The notes: generated by a model from the sequence alone, not told the origin. A stretch of 64,000 bases of DNA from Patagioenas fasciata (GCF_037038585.1 NC_092523.1:30137501-30201500), one strand, 5' to 3'. Shown: positions 1-12,363, counted from the first letter of the stretch. Numbers and translations are program-made.

Positions 1-1419
1 CATCCCGTCCATCGCTTTGCTACTGAGGTTTGTGACTCCATCGCTTTTCAGAAATTTTTGGTTCTTAAGAAAAAAAGACCAAACAAACAAACAAAAAAAC
101 ACACACACACACAAAAACAAACAAACAAACAAACAAAGCAACAACAACAAAAAAACCACCAAAACCACACACAACTCATTTTAGCATATTTTCTCGTCCA
201 GGAAAGTGAAAAGATCAACCTCTGTCAAGAAAGGTCTGATGTAATTGAGCAGTTTGACTGATCTGAAGGAAGTGGCAAAGGCTGGATTCACCTCTTCTCT
301 GGTGGCTACTTTTGAAGTTTTCTATCTGTACCACCCAATTCTACTGCCTAAAAATGTGTAAGCGCTGCAATAGCAGCAAAGCAAAATGCAGCAAAACCCC
401 TGCATCTTTCAATGGAGTGCTGCAAAATTCAGCTCTGGTAATTGAGATGGTTTGTATTCATATATTTTGAATATAAATATGTATATATGTAATTGCTAAT
501 GTAAAGGTAGTGGTCAATATATTTACTTAATGGCTATGTAAATACTAGATTTGCTGCACGAGCTTAATTTCCAAGTTACCTATGCCCTGCGTACTATGGC
601 TTGAGTTATGAGGGAACTGAAAAGGGAGTGGACTGTAGCTCTCATGGCTTGTATGACTGGTCATCTCCAGAACACTGAAGGTGAAAAAGTGATTTCTAGC
701 AATTAGTATTTATTTCAGAGTCATATACCTATTTTTTGCACAAATATCACTTCTGGCCCAGGAATTCACTGAGCTGGAAATCATTAAGGAGTGGGAGACT
801 ATCAGTAAATGCTTGGCAAAACTTACATTCTTCCTTTGAAATATCCGGTATTGGGCATAGTCAGAGACAAAAAAAATGTGAGATGGCTCTTTGGTCTGAC
901 CCAGCATGGGTGTTATTTTTCTCTGAGACCCAGTTCCTTTCAAGAATAGCAGAAAGTCCACTTCTGATTGAGCCAAAAAGTTAAGCAGTAGTCAGGACCC
1001 AAAAGTGTATGGCCTTTCTGTCCAGGGAGTATCCCAAGCTGGAGAGCTGGCTGGCAAAACACATATTGTTTCTCAGCACTGAGAGATCATCAATCACATA
1101 ATCAGTTTTGGTTCAAAAAGTGGCAGAGTATGGATGGAACTAAGTGCAGCATCTGATTTCACTGTGATCTCGGGAAACTCAGGCAAAGCAGTGTCCAGCA
1201 TTAGTAAAACATTGACCTAGAGAGCTGAATTGGAAGAGCGGGCACCCACAAGAGCTGTTACAAATACCCGATTTAAGGACATGGGAAAGAAGGGAGGCTC
1301 TTTTCTACACTGCTGTGTTGGGGAACAGCTGATTTTTGTTTTGTTTCTTGTAGTTCCTCCTATTTTTTGGTAAATGAAGGGTATAACCATTTGTCTGCTT
1401 ATAGCGCTAGCCAGGCACT
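1..1419. other. Non-coding flank upstream of the CpG island
   Basis: I see no gene here. The stretch is AT-rich. Apart from the CA/AAAC simple repeat near its left end it has no recognisable repeat family, and open frames on both strands (for example about 710-984) overlap and lack codon or domain signals. It may contain distal promoter sequence for the CpG island to its right, but I recognise no specific element. Confidence 0.6.
80..169. repeat. AAAC/CA-rich simple repeat
   Basis: The run is almost free of G and T on the + strand. AAAC units are followed by a short CA run, more AAAC units, then CAA and ACC units. This is ordinary compound microsatellite or low-complexity DNA, and it makes the open frame starting near position 58 (Lys/Gln/Thr/His-rich) an artefact. 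Confidence 0.85.
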
Positions 1420-1647
1420 GGATTCAGACTTCGGTCTAGCTCTGAGATGAGAACAAACTCGGGTTCAGAGCTGGGGTGTAGCCGGAGCTGCGGATCCCTC
1501 CTGTTCGGGCAACGCGGGGTGGGGGTGCCAAATAGCGCACATGTCCGCGGGATCCCGCTGACTGCGGATGACTCCAGCCTTCCTGACAGAAGGAACCGAC
1601 CACCCCAGCCGGAAGGCGAGGGCCGGGACTGGGGCGCGGTGCTGGCT

Positions 1648-1681
1648 GGGGCTGGGGCTGGGGCTGGGGCGGGGGCCGGGG
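1648..1681 (+). promoter_or_regulatory. G-quadruplex-forming tract with GC box
   Basis: Six runs of four or five G follow one another, separated by loops of one or two bases (CT, CT, CT, C, CC). The left part is a GCTGGG hexanucleotide tandem repeat (about 1645-1670), and the right part contains an Sp1-type site. Four or more G4 runs with such short loops are the classical signature of a very stable intramolecular quadruplex. It lies 45 bases upstream of the ATG at 1726, so it would be in core promoter or 5' UTR. Read on the opposite strand the repeat encodes an Ala-Pro run, which explains the long frames there. Confidence 0.75.
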
Positions 1682-1725
1682 CGCGGCGCAGCGGGGCGCC
1701 CGTGAGCGGCGGCGGCCGCGCTGCC

Positions 1726-1829
1726 ATGGGGCGCCCACCGCGAGGGCGGCAGCGGTGGCGGCACCGGCACCCCGCGGCGACAGAAGCCACCGGCTCTGCC
1801 CTTTGGAGAGGCTCAGAGAGGGAGAACAG
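1726..1829 (+). CDS. Possible first coding exon, gene unknown
   Basis: An ATG at 1726 sits in strong Kozak context (GCTGCCATGG). The frame stays open for 34 codons plus two bases and ends at a good splice donor (AACAG followed by gtagga). The encoded N-terminus is short and Arg/Pro/Gly-rich (MGRPPRGRQRWRH...) and ends ...SERENR at the junction. I recognise no family. The frame is also open upstream of this ATG back to about 1447. Because CpG-island DNA is rich in chance open frames, this may equally be a 5' UTR exon whose ATG is not used. No downstream partner exon was found in the window, which would imply a first intron of more than 60 kb. Confidence 0.3.
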
Positions 1830-2185
1830 GTAGGACCCCGCCGTCTTTCCTCCGCGCAACCGCCGTGGCGGTGCCGGCAGCGGGGGGAGCCCCGCCGCAG
1901 CCCGGAGCAGCGTGGCCGCCCCCGGCGCAACCCATCCCTCCGCATCCCGAGCCCGGCCCTCGGGCGGCGGCAGCGTGCTGCCTTCGCTCAGCGCTCGCCG
2001 TGACTCGGGGGCGTTCGCTGTCGTGCGTGGGGGTGTGCCCGTGTCCCTGCCGCTTTGTGTCGCCCATCCGAGTCGGTTTTTGCTACATGTGGCATTTCGC
2101 TTGTTAACGCCAACGACGAGCGATCGTGGTGGTGTGTGAGGCGGGCGGCAGGCGGATGCCCAGGGAGGACAGGGAAGAAATAGCA

Positions 2186-2194
2186 CATGTAAGT
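2186..2194 (+). promoter_or_regulatory. Second candidate splice donor in CpG island
   Basis: An exact GTAAGT intron start occurs at 2189 at the right edge of the CpG island, preceded by ACAT on the exon side. It could be an alternative donor for a longer first exon or belong to an alternative first exon starting within the island. A GTAAGT hexamer also occurs by chance every few kilobases, so position at the island edge is the only extra support. Confidence 0.25.
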
Positions 2195-2200
2195 AGTCAC

Positions 2201-5200
2201 CTACCGATGTGCAGCTGCCTTTGTGCAACGAAAGGTGTAAGGAGACGTGCGGTTCATTTTCGGAAGATGCTACTTGATTGCTGCCGGGGAATTCAGTGGC
2301 TGGGCTGGTTCTTTCAAATTCCTGCTCTTTTTCCTTTGTTAGCGCTTTCCCAGAGAGTCCTGTGTTCCTACAGCTGTGCTGAAAAGCAGGAGCTGTCAGA
2401 AAGATGACTTTGTTTCACACGATGCTTCTCCAGAGCAGCATTGCTTTGTTTAAGCTCCCGTAACCCATTTATCGTGTAACTGCCATCGCGTTTTAATGAG
2501 CTATGAAATCTGCTGCTTTTCACGGCTGAGAGGCAGCGGCACAGGGTTTCTGTGCAGAACCCGGGCAGGTAAGCTGGAGGTAACGTTATTTTGCGTGGGA
2601 AATTGTTGCCTTGCACAATCTCTTCAGTTCGAAAATGTCTGTTTTAGAGAGGAAAATATGCTTGAAGCAAATCTTTTCTATGTTGTCAAGAGATACTTAA
2701 TGAATGTGATTTTTTAAAAAAATTAATTTTGCTTGTATTAACGTGAGTCAATTACAAATCTGCTTTTCCGCAGTTGTGGTACACAAAACGTTACGATGCC
2801 TCAGCTCTGTCATTTTAAGTGTAAAAATGCTCAGTTAAAAACACAGTTCAAAGGGTAAATAGAGACCTGGGAACCACAATGGTGCATCCTGAAAATTTAA
2901 TCTGCCTGACAATAATGGCCCTGAAAGTGATCTGCTCTTGGGTGGATGGGGGATGGGAACACAGAGAAAGGGAAGAGTAATTTACAGCCACAGGCCTAAT
3001 AACAGATATTATGCTGCTAATAGATATATAGATAGTACCATTCATTATATTCTCAAACAGATTTTCTGTACATAGCCTAAATGGCGTATAGCAATTGTAT
3101 GAGAAAAGCTCTTAGAATCTGAGCTCTTTAAGCCATTTGACAGCAGTAACATCTATCAGGTCCTATATTTGAACAGGTTAAAGGTGACAAATTGAAGTCA
3201 GAACTGACTTTTATTTGGTATTTAGTAATGTACACTCAAAAAAATTCCATCACCAAAACAATTCTAATTGCACTTTGCGTAGACAATTAAGTCTTTTAAC
3301 TATATTGAAACATTAATCAGTAGGCATAAATGTTATCGTGAGTTTCTTCAACAAAGCCATTGATATTTTTAAATATAGGCAGTAGTCAGTAGTTCTGCAT
3401 ATAACTTATTTCACGTGGTTTGAATCCAGGTCAAGAATTAATCAAATTAACAAATCCAGCTGTTCCTTGGTTATCAGTTTATCAGATTAGAGGTCATGTT
3501 TGGTTTTGAGTATTTTATTGCAACAATGAGCTTGAATTTAACACTATGAACTGTATCGAAACTTTATATGAAAGTGATTTGTATATTTACGTCCTAGTTT
3601 GGTTATAATTATGTGAATTACCTTGAAATCTTTATTAATAGATATGGCACGTAACAAAGAGATTGCTGTTGTTTTTTATTGGGTCTTTTTTCTCCAATAG
3701 GAAAATGTATATTGGAGCATCCTGTTGTAAAATTAAAGACCCTTTTCAAATATCCATTTGGGTGATCCTGCATTTTAGAGAGATTGCTTCATACTTATGA
3801 GCAATGATTGTTTTTTCTTATATGCTGTGTAATGGAATTCTAAAAAGTGCACTGGTAACAAACACAGCTGGTGTTAAGTGTGAATGTCTTGCTGTCTTCT
3901 GTGCTAAGACATTGACTTTTTATTTTTTTCTTTTTCCTTCAATCTTGGTACTTATAAGTGTCATTTTGGTGTGTGTTCTTGTGAGGGTATGCAGGGAGTA
4001 GCAGTTGTGAATTGGTAATGTATTAGGTAAAAGCTTTTTTTTTAATCATCATCTAAAAATGTAAACAAAACATATTTACTTTTAAAAGGGACTGTTGTTT
4101 TGGCAGGAATATTTCATTTTAATTGCAGATATTAAAAAGCAGCCTTTTTAGTTTTGCATTTCTGATTACAACAATAAGAAATAACTTTTGTGGTTTCTTC
4201 TACTTTACCTCCTAGTAACTCTGAATATTGTTTTGCCAGGTATCTCAGTCTATGTGAGTAATGTAGCTTAGGGTTATTTCAATATATTCCTAATGTAGGT
4301 GTGTCTGGTAAGCTCTTTAAATAAGAAGTACATGGCATAATAAGTGTTGGCTGAAATGTGATGATGAGTTTGTGAATATATTTGGTTGTTGTTTCACAAT
4401 GAAGTCTAGCAAAACCAGAATTTTAATGTAGACAGCATAAGCTTAAATGACTGTATTTTGACTTTTTTCCACACAAACCAGTAGAAGATTTTTTTTTTTC
4501 ATACTCTGAATTATTCATGTTTGAAAATTGCTGACTGTGATTGTTAGGAGGGATTTTTTTTTCCCTTGCAGAAAATCAATGCACAATCTTCATTCTGTAA
4601 AGGCCCAAATAGGAGAATTACAACAAATATGGATAAGCCTACTACTGGCATATTAGAAAAGTACAGTCGATTTCTTTGAAGTCAACAGACTCAGGGCAAT
4701 GTGGTTGCATAAGAGCTTCCATCAGTGTGGTGTAAATCTTGAGATGCTCTAAACAAATGAAGTTGTATGAAGTGCATGTTAGAAGAGAATTCATTGATTT
4801 TGAATAATGTGATAGAAGGCAACCTGAAGTTACAGTGTTACCTTTAATTAGATTATTGTTTCCACCAGAGGGGCCAAATTCTAATTTTTTACCTATTATT
4901 TAATTCAATTAGTGATGGATAAAAAGTGTGTTTCTTTCCAAGGAGACTCTGTGAGTTCTGCCTTTAGGAAACAACGAGTTGTTGTGTAGATCTTACACTT
5001 ACTCTTTCTCATCACTTTCTGAAGGGACTTTCACTTCTTTCAATTCTCTGTGTTGCATATCACACAATTTATTTGTTTAAGAACTAAAATACATCTTGAT
5101 AGAAGTATACAGCATTTACTCACACCTCACATTCAGCATTTACACTTATAGTGATTAAGTCTTACAAAGAAATAAAATTGATTTATAAGAAAAAAAAAAG

Positions 5201-7019
5201 TATTAATGCTGTTCAGAAGCCAGTGTGTCATATGGGCTGAATCACAGTGATTTGTTAATTAAGTTTGGGGGGAAGAAAAATGTAAAGAATGTGCAGTATA
5301 TTATCCTGGGTAAATGTCTTATGCTGTGGTTGTGCAACACATGAAGAGATGATTCAAATGCTACTATAAATGTATAAAATACATCAATGTATTTTTAAAC
5401 ATGGTTGAATTTCTCCTTTGTATATTCATGCTGTATGCCAAATTACAGAAATACAAGTTTCATGCCTCTAACAAGGCCATTTAAGAAAATACTGTGATAT
5501 TCAGCTGATTTTAGTTCATGGGACTGAGTGATGTAGCTAAGTAAGGATAGTTATGACTTTTCTGTTGACCACCTTCATTTGTGATAACCAACACATACAG
5601 TCAAATCAGTTAATCCAAACACTTCATATCCCAATGATGCTTTGAAATGGTTATCGATGCTTTGAAAAGCTCATTATTTTAATAATAACACATATGCAGG
5701 CTTTATTTTCTTCACATTTATTGCCTTAAGAAAAATGATATGAAAATGATCCAAATAAGTAAAAGCTTTACTCACATTATAGTGTTCGAGTGTGCAAAAT
5801 GCTGTGCATGTTGCTGGCCTGCTTGAATGTCTTTTTTAATTACTCAGCACATTTTGAAAGTCAGCAGCCAGACTTGGGCAGCTTCATAAAGCCGCGATTT
5901 GTGGTAAGGTTTCCGTGGGAGGATGCTGCACATAAGAATTACGTTTATTGTTGAGTTGAAATGTGGAGGGAGTGCGATGAAAAGAATTAAAGTGAACTGA
6001 ACCGTACAAGATACTGACTTTCATGTTGCTCTTCAAAGAAAGTTTATTTTCTTCAAAGTAACATACTGTCTTTCTCTGTAGCCTCTAATAAAGCCACCTT
6101 TGAAACTCTTTAGCACAGGAAAAAAGAAAAAAAGTACAATTACAGTGATCTGTGGAACAGTTTGGCCCAGAAGAGAAAAATAGTGATAGAAACTCATGTG
6201 AATCTTTAGTATCTGTGGATACCTGTTGGTGCACCTGTGATACAGTTGGGTTGAGCAGGATCATCTGCCAACAAAATTGAACTCTTCTCTCATTTTTAAA
6301 ACCTCTTTTCTGTTGCTTATAGCTTTGCTAAGTTTTAACCATATGGGCTGTCTTTATGATTCAGGCTAATTTTTGTTTTAACTCAGGCAAATTATTAATT
6401 AAACTAGTGTTTTGCCTTGTTGAAAAAAAAAATATCCCAGGACTTTTTGGGAACATGGCAGTGACATTCTGGTTTGTATCTAGGCTCCAGATACTGCTAA
6501 AGCAATGTCTCTCTCTCAAAGATCTGCATTTTTACCATCTTCATGAAAGCCTACCCAGATTTTCTGTCTTCAGAAAATCGTAGTTTTTACACATTCACCT
6601 GTGAAAACTTTAGAAAATAAAGTGAGAGATTCTGCCTTTATTCAACACCCAGGACTACACATTATTTTGAATGGTGACCTCAGTGGTGCTTGCTGCAGCT
6701 GCAGTTGACATCTTATCAGAGAGGGACTGTGAAAATACTAGAGACGGAATTAAAATGAAGTTATTCAACAGGACAAAGATATTGTAATTATGAACTGCAT
6801 AAGGAAGGGATTGGGCGATAATTCTTTAGAAGAGCAGTGGTTTATGGTAGATTACTTGAGGAGCTGCTGCAATAAAGACAAACATCGTGTTGTGATAGAC
6901 AGATAGACAGATAGATAGTTCACCAGCATGGAAGACACAGGAAGTGATACCTCCATTCCACACAATAGTCCTCCTCAGCTGTGACACTGTAGGTGGTTGG
7001 GGTGCATGCTTCAAGAAAG
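2201..7019. other. Non-coding stretch, possibly start of intron 1
   Basis: AT-rich sequence without a supportable exon. It contains poly-T runs (about 4020, 4490, 4555) and a CTCF-like core at 4862-4873. A segment at about 5780-6000 has less homopolymer and a denser set of transcription-factor-like words than its surroundings. Short open frames on both strands carry no recognisable domain. Confidence 0.6.
5780..6000. promoter_or_regulatory. Candidate enhancer / conserved element
   Basis: The segment stands out by being free of homopolymer and repeat sequence and rich in factor-like words: a homeodomain-type TTAATTA (about 5838), a RUNX-type TGTGGT and an RBPJ-like CGTGGGAG (both near 5900-5920), with three CG dinucleotides in a CpG-poor background. 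Calling it an enhancer is inference; no conservation data are available here. Confidence 0.2.
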
Positions 7020-7300
7020 ATGTAGATGAAATGGAGTGTATCCAGAGGAGAGGAATGAAATTAATTAAAGATTTAGAAAATGTGGCCTATGGAGGAAGCT
7101 TGAAAGGTCTGGAGTTATTTCAGCTCCAATGGAAGAAGAGTGGCAGGGTGAATGAGACATAATAACCTTCAAATGTCACGAAGCTGTTGTGAAACAACAT
7201 AAATATATCTACATATAAATGTAGTTGGATACTTTCTGGAGCACTGTGATGAAACAGATTACTCTTTTGAGGTCTCTTCTAGCCTTATAAATCCTCAACA
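7020..7300 (+). mobile_element. Old CR1 LINE fragment, 3' region, + orientation
   Basis: The left part (about 7020-7110) follows the order of the CR1 3' ORF2/UTR region found in reptile and bird genomes: a 'gtccagaggag' block, then a 'gaaaatgtggcctatg' block, then 'ggagttatttcag'. The right part (about 7255-7290) ends with a 'tgaggtctcttctagcc' block corresponding to the conserved CR1 3' terminus. The middle is shortened and poorly matching, so the copy has an internal deletion and many substitutions. It is an ancient, inactive remnant without coding capacity. Confidence 0.75.
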
Positions 7301-10300
7301 TCTATACTCTCTGACATTGACCGGATTGTACCTTCTCTCCTCGCAAATGCTGTGGCTGACAGGATTACCTGTATGTGACATCTCCAAAGCAAGCGTGTGA
7401 GCAGAGAGGCTCAGCACTTTCCCTGTAACCTCTTGTTTAGGATCAAATCTGACATCCACTCCTCTCTTCTTTGGTAGCGGTTCCTCTGCTGGTGCTTGGG
7501 CAGAAAGTGTGAGGGATCTAAAGACCAGGTGGCTTGGGAGGAAGCTGAGATCCAAGTGACACAGGGAAGAGGAGGGTTGGAGATCACAGGTATGGATTTC
7601 ACAAGAAACTGGACTGTGCAATGAGTGGTATGATACATGAATGCATGACATGAAGAATGTGAAGGGAGTCTGAGACCTTGAGGCAGATGACTGGGACTTA
7701 GTAAGGAGCAGGACACAGAGTAAGCTGTTAGGTGGAAACTCATGTTGCTGGCAGAGATTCCCAATATACCAAAAGCCTTGACAAGTGCAAACTGGTATTG
7801 CAGAAGTAAGGAGAAGGTGACTAAGAGCCAGGGGAGATGAAATCACATGAACAGGAAAGACTTGTTGGAAAGTATGGGACAAAAATAATTAAAGGTTGGA
7901 GGAAACTGGTGAAAAGTCTGTCTTCTGAAGATTACGTGGTCTTCTAAACCCAGCTGTGTCTTCGCATTTGTGCTTTGGGAGATCCATCATAAGGGATTTC
8001 TTGGTCTTTTCATGTGGAGAATGACCACCCATTACTGCAATCAGCTGTTCTGTTATCTCACATAATCAGCACCGTGAATGTAAAGACCATACTGCACCAC
8101 ATCACTCCTGGCTGGATGTGTGAAATAAAATGTGCAAAAGAAGGACTTTTTCAATCTTTCTTTTTGTTGAAGGGTATTGACCTGTTTGCTGGTGAAAGAA
8201 AGGAAGTGCCAGTACTAAAGTTCCCTTATAAGGATTTAACCTCTTTGCCTGTATTTATATGATTTGATCTTTAATGGTATGACTGGATTTTCTTTTACCC
8301 ACAAACCCGAGCTTTACTGAGAACACAGAGTGGATCTGCCCTCAGTGTGAATCATGACTGTGTACTGAAGGAAGTTGTGATCTCTGGCATCTGTGACATC
8401 TGTTGCATAAGCGGGAACTTTATCAGGAGAAACTGAGGCAGAAGGTGGCTTAGCTAAAGCATCTTTCACTCAAATGGAAAGCTTAGTTAAAGACACTGAA
8501 AACAAATTAAGATTTCAGTGGGTAATACTGATGTATGTAAAAGATCAGATCCTAATTCCCACCTAGCCCAGTGAGAAGCATTAGTACCTTCCTAATCTTG
8601 CAAATGATGTGAAAAGGTGCTGCCTCTTACAGCAAGATCAAAAGATATTATATTTTTCTTCCCATTTCTGTTTCTAGTGGCAAATAAGGCACTTTTTCAC
8701 ATCTCTCTTGAGAAAAAATCTTGTACTTGGACTTCACAGAGCTGTCAGAGCATTGTAAGTTGCTAAGGGAAAAATGGGTCTGATTTTTCTTGGTAGATAT
8801 TTTGCAGTAGCCTGTGCTGGTGCTTGTGGGGGCTGTAGTGATGAGCAGTGCCATACTGCTCTCAGCCCAGAAGCTTTGGCAGTCATTGCTTCATCCGCTC
8901 CTCATGTGTGGAGGAAGGACAGGCACCCTCAGCTTGTACATGTCGATTTTGATGTTCTTCCCAACCATCCTGTTCCAAGGTCCCCTGTTGACAGCATAAG
9001 GGTGGGTTGTACTAAAAAACCCTGCTATGCTTTTTTCTGGCAAGTAGATCCATCTTTCAGCCACCCACTCAGCCTGCTGAACGCTGTCACGAGTTATTGG
9101 GGTCTGGTATCCTGATACCAACACCTGATATTTGACAAACTGTGTGCTTCAGCTGATTGTGTTTCCTCAGATAAGATGAGGGGGGAAAAAAGTAGGTAAA
9201 CTTTGGAGCACACAAATGTTTCTTCATATGGGAAGCAAAGACTCCATTTGACCAGTGATTACATCTGCTCGGACACCTGCCTGCTGGAACCCCCTTTCCA
9301 GCAGCTAGAGGCTGGATTCCTGCTGCTGGAAAGCTCCACCTGTCCTGGTGCTCTTCAGGAGCCTTTCCAACCAGAGGCTGTGTCAAGACCAAGCAGTGGC
9401 ATTGTAAGCGAGAAGGGTCACTGAAGTAATTTTTTCTCAGCCTGGCTATTTTCGTTGAACTATTTTAGGTTGTCCGAGTGAAAGAGAAGGTGAAGACCCA
9501 TTTGTGACTCTGACAGGATGGCGAATGCTTTTTGTTTATCAAATGGAATGGTGACAGTAGCTTCAGCTGCTAGACCATATTTCACATTTCTATGTGCTGT
9601 ATGCTTATTCACAAATTGTAGCTTGACTGGTTTGAGAAATTGCCTTCAATTTGCTGTAGGTCGTATCCAAAACCAGTACAGGGTAATGCCGTTTCAGCAA
9701 TAGGTGGCTCTCAGATTCTCTTCCAGGGTATTTGTGACAAGAGTTGTCCATTTTCAGGCACGCAGGATGGCTTTTTGTCCGTACAGCAGTGGCTGATTAA
9801 TGAAGGGCAGCTCTCCTGGACAGGAATAGAGCTTCTGTAGCTCTGGTTCTTTGGCTGTCACGCTGAACATGCATGAAAAAAATCTCACTTAATGGTGCAC
9901 TGCAAGCTGGGCTTTGCAAGTATTGTCCTAATTTGATGATGTGCAGCTGAGGTAGATAGCTCCACTGAGGACTGGAGGACATATTCTCCGTACTCTATTC
10001 TGCTTATGCCTGATGTTTTGTCAGTGCTGGACAAGGCAGGAGTCTGTGCTTATGTGAACATGATGGCATACTTAGGTGACCCATGCAATACACACAACTT
10101 TGCAAGTGTTGGCTTTGTACTATCATGACTCAGAAACACTCCTAGTGGTGGGTTGATCACAGCTTTGTGGTCAGATTTGAACTCTCTTTTGATTATAGGA
10201 AGTCTCATCCAATATTTTGGTACCAATGCCTCTTTATTCCTCATCCTCATCTCTTTTGTCAAGAAATTATTGAGATTTGGTATCTGATCATCAAACAGTG

Positions 10301-12187
10301 GGTAGAAGTGGACTGTGCTGTTGATTACTTTATTTTACTGTGTAGCTCTTACAAATTTCAGTTAATTACTTTTGCCATATGCAAGCTGCTAGTGCAAGTT
10401 CCCCATGTTAGCAGAACCGTTGAGTCTTCATGTTCTGTAGCTGTTTGAAGGTGTCTTTCTCAAGCTTGCCCTTGCTTGAGTTGCACAGCTATAATAATTA
10501 ACATTGTTTTATATTTTTTCTGTGTGGAGAAATATATGTTCTATAAATTATAAATATTTATATATTGTACATCTGTATCTAGATCTATATGGAGCATCCT
10601 GATGATACAGTGCTGACTGCACTAGAAAGGTTTGTGAGGAAATGAACCATTTGGTCTTCAGAGCACAGCATGACTCCTGTGTGGCACATCGAGCCTTTGT
10701 TTCTAAAGAAGAAAAATGTTGCTTAACTGCCCATTAAGTCAGCTTCAGTTTTTCTATTTTCTAACTTGTTAGTACTTATCTCTTGAATAATAATGATTTT
10801 AAGTAGTGTTTTGGGTGCAATATCATGTGTTTGTGTATCATTGGATATATTCGAGCAGAGCTTTTCCTTTTTGTGGTCAATCTAAGGCTGTCCAAGTAGA
10901 TGTCGCCTGTTCTTTATAGCTGCTTTTTATAATTCACTTCACTCTTCATCTTATGTGTTTATTTGGGCCATGAAGGTCTCAAACCTCAGAATGAGTTAAC
11001 CAAAATATGAACATTTTTATTTTTGAGAGACAGCTGACACATTTAGGATTTTGAAAAACTTCATTTTACAACAAGATTAAAAAAAATGCTAATGACTTTT
11101 ACTAATGAATTTTGCTAATTGAATTTGAGGGAAATTTGACTAGATTCTTAAAAAGAGAATATTTCTTAAAATAAAAGCCAAATCTTAACCTTGTTTTCTA
11201 GTAGGCAAAGGAAAAAAAAATTGAAAAAAACTATTGACAAGGCTTTTTTTTATATCAACTTCAGCTTAACAGTTCTGTATGATTGAGGATACAATACTGA
11301 GTTCATAATTTAAAGCTTTAGAACATTGTAAGCACTTTCAGACTGTGAAGTTGCTTCATCCACAATGAAACAGAAGGAAAATGGCTATAAGAGGGGAAAC
11401 AGCCTAGGAAACTCTTTGGCTTGGCTTTAACTTTTGTTATTTAGTCAATCAGTTTAATTCTCTTCTGTCCTCTTTTCCAAATGAATAACAACCCTCACTC
11501 CCCAAAGAATCCTGTTTTTTTTTCTTTTTGTCTTCAGCAAAGATACAAATTCAGAAAGAATTCTAGCACCAATAGTATTGTTCCAAATGTAGAGTCTACA
11601 TCTGTGATTCTATTTATTAGGCCCTACTATGCTATACAATAATGTGTTTATTAAAATATTATAACATGGCAAAGGCGTGTGTGTATATATCGATACACAG
11701 GTGTACTGTTAAATATAATGTGGTTTCACATCTGAGAGATTTGGTCTGGTGGGGACGGTTGCTGGTGCCAGACTGGAAGGAGAAGGAGAGCTGCCCCCTC
11801 ACAAGTAGACCTGCAAGTGGTGGCCAAACATGTGCCTCAGGACTGGTGCCAGGAAGGGCTCTAGCAGTGTTTAATCATTCAAGCTCTTATCTGGTGACCT
11901 TCAGGTGTGCCGGTTTGTAGGTGTTTGCTCTTGGTCTTGGTGCTCTATGGATGGAGCTCCTGCTGAGTTCTGCCATGGCTCTGCCTGCCCACAGGGACTG
12001 TGCTGCTGGTGTTACATTTCTCAGCTATTAATTGCGATTACTCGTTGTTCTCTTATCACTTAAAAGTTTCGGCTCTTTCCTATGATTTCAAGCCCGGAAG
12101 TTTTTGTTAACCTTTCAGTCTGCAAATGAAGAGCCTATTTAGATTTCCGTTTTATGCCCTTTCTTGACTGCAAGTGTGATTTATAAA
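7301..12187. other. Non-coding stretch with incidental open frames
   Basis: No gene could be supported. The longest open frame in this part (minus strand, about 7295-7882, 195 codons) is Ser/Leu/Cys/His-rich, starts beside the CR1 remnant and has no recognisable domain. Another minus-strand frame at about 8885-9150 looks somewhat protein-like but is not identified. AT-rich runs occur near 10500-10590 and 11070-11240. Confidence 0.55.
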
Positions 12188-12235
12188 TATATATATATTT
12201 TTTTTTTTTTTTAATTATTATTATTTTGTAATTTT
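12188..12235. repeat. TA repeat followed by poly-T low-complexity run
   Basis: A short (AT)n tract runs directly into about 14 T residues and then TTA/ATT units. This is simple low-complexity DNA. Confidence 0.8.
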
Positions 12236-12363
12236 TTCTTTTCCTTTAAGCACATTTGTAGGACCGTGCATTGTTGGTCTTGGTCAGCATGAAAGAGATA
12301 GCTTGGGCTTTTTTCCAAACCATCTTTTAAAATTGCAGCAAAAACTCCTTGTTACAATGAGTT

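Larger units (their letters stand above)
1420..2200. promoter_or_regulatory. CpG island, probable promoter
   Basis: GC content and CpG density rise abruptly relative to the AT-rich flanks, with dense CG dinucleotides between about 1480 and 2160. In vertebrates an isolated, strongly CpG-rich block of this size usually marks a transcription start region. Inside are an Sp1-type GC box (about 1666-1675), a long G-tract, and two + strand splice donors near 1830 and 2189. I see no convincing TATA box, which fits a dispersed CpG-island promoter. The direction is inferred only from the donors and the ATG context; bidirectional transcription is possible. The gene is not identifiable from the window. 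Confidence 0.8.

Noticed and set aside
1407..2228. 273-codon minus-strand open frame across the CpG island
   Set aside because: It is Pro/Ala/Arg-rich because it reads the GC-rich island and the G-tract backwards. Several other frames are open over the same bases, so the length is explained by composition.
7295..7882. 195-codon minus-strand open frame
   Set aside because: It is the longest frame outside the CpG island, but it is Ser/Leu/His/Cys-rich, overlaps the CR1 3' end region at one side, and contains no domain I recognise or clear splice and promoter context. A conservation test would be needed to revive it.
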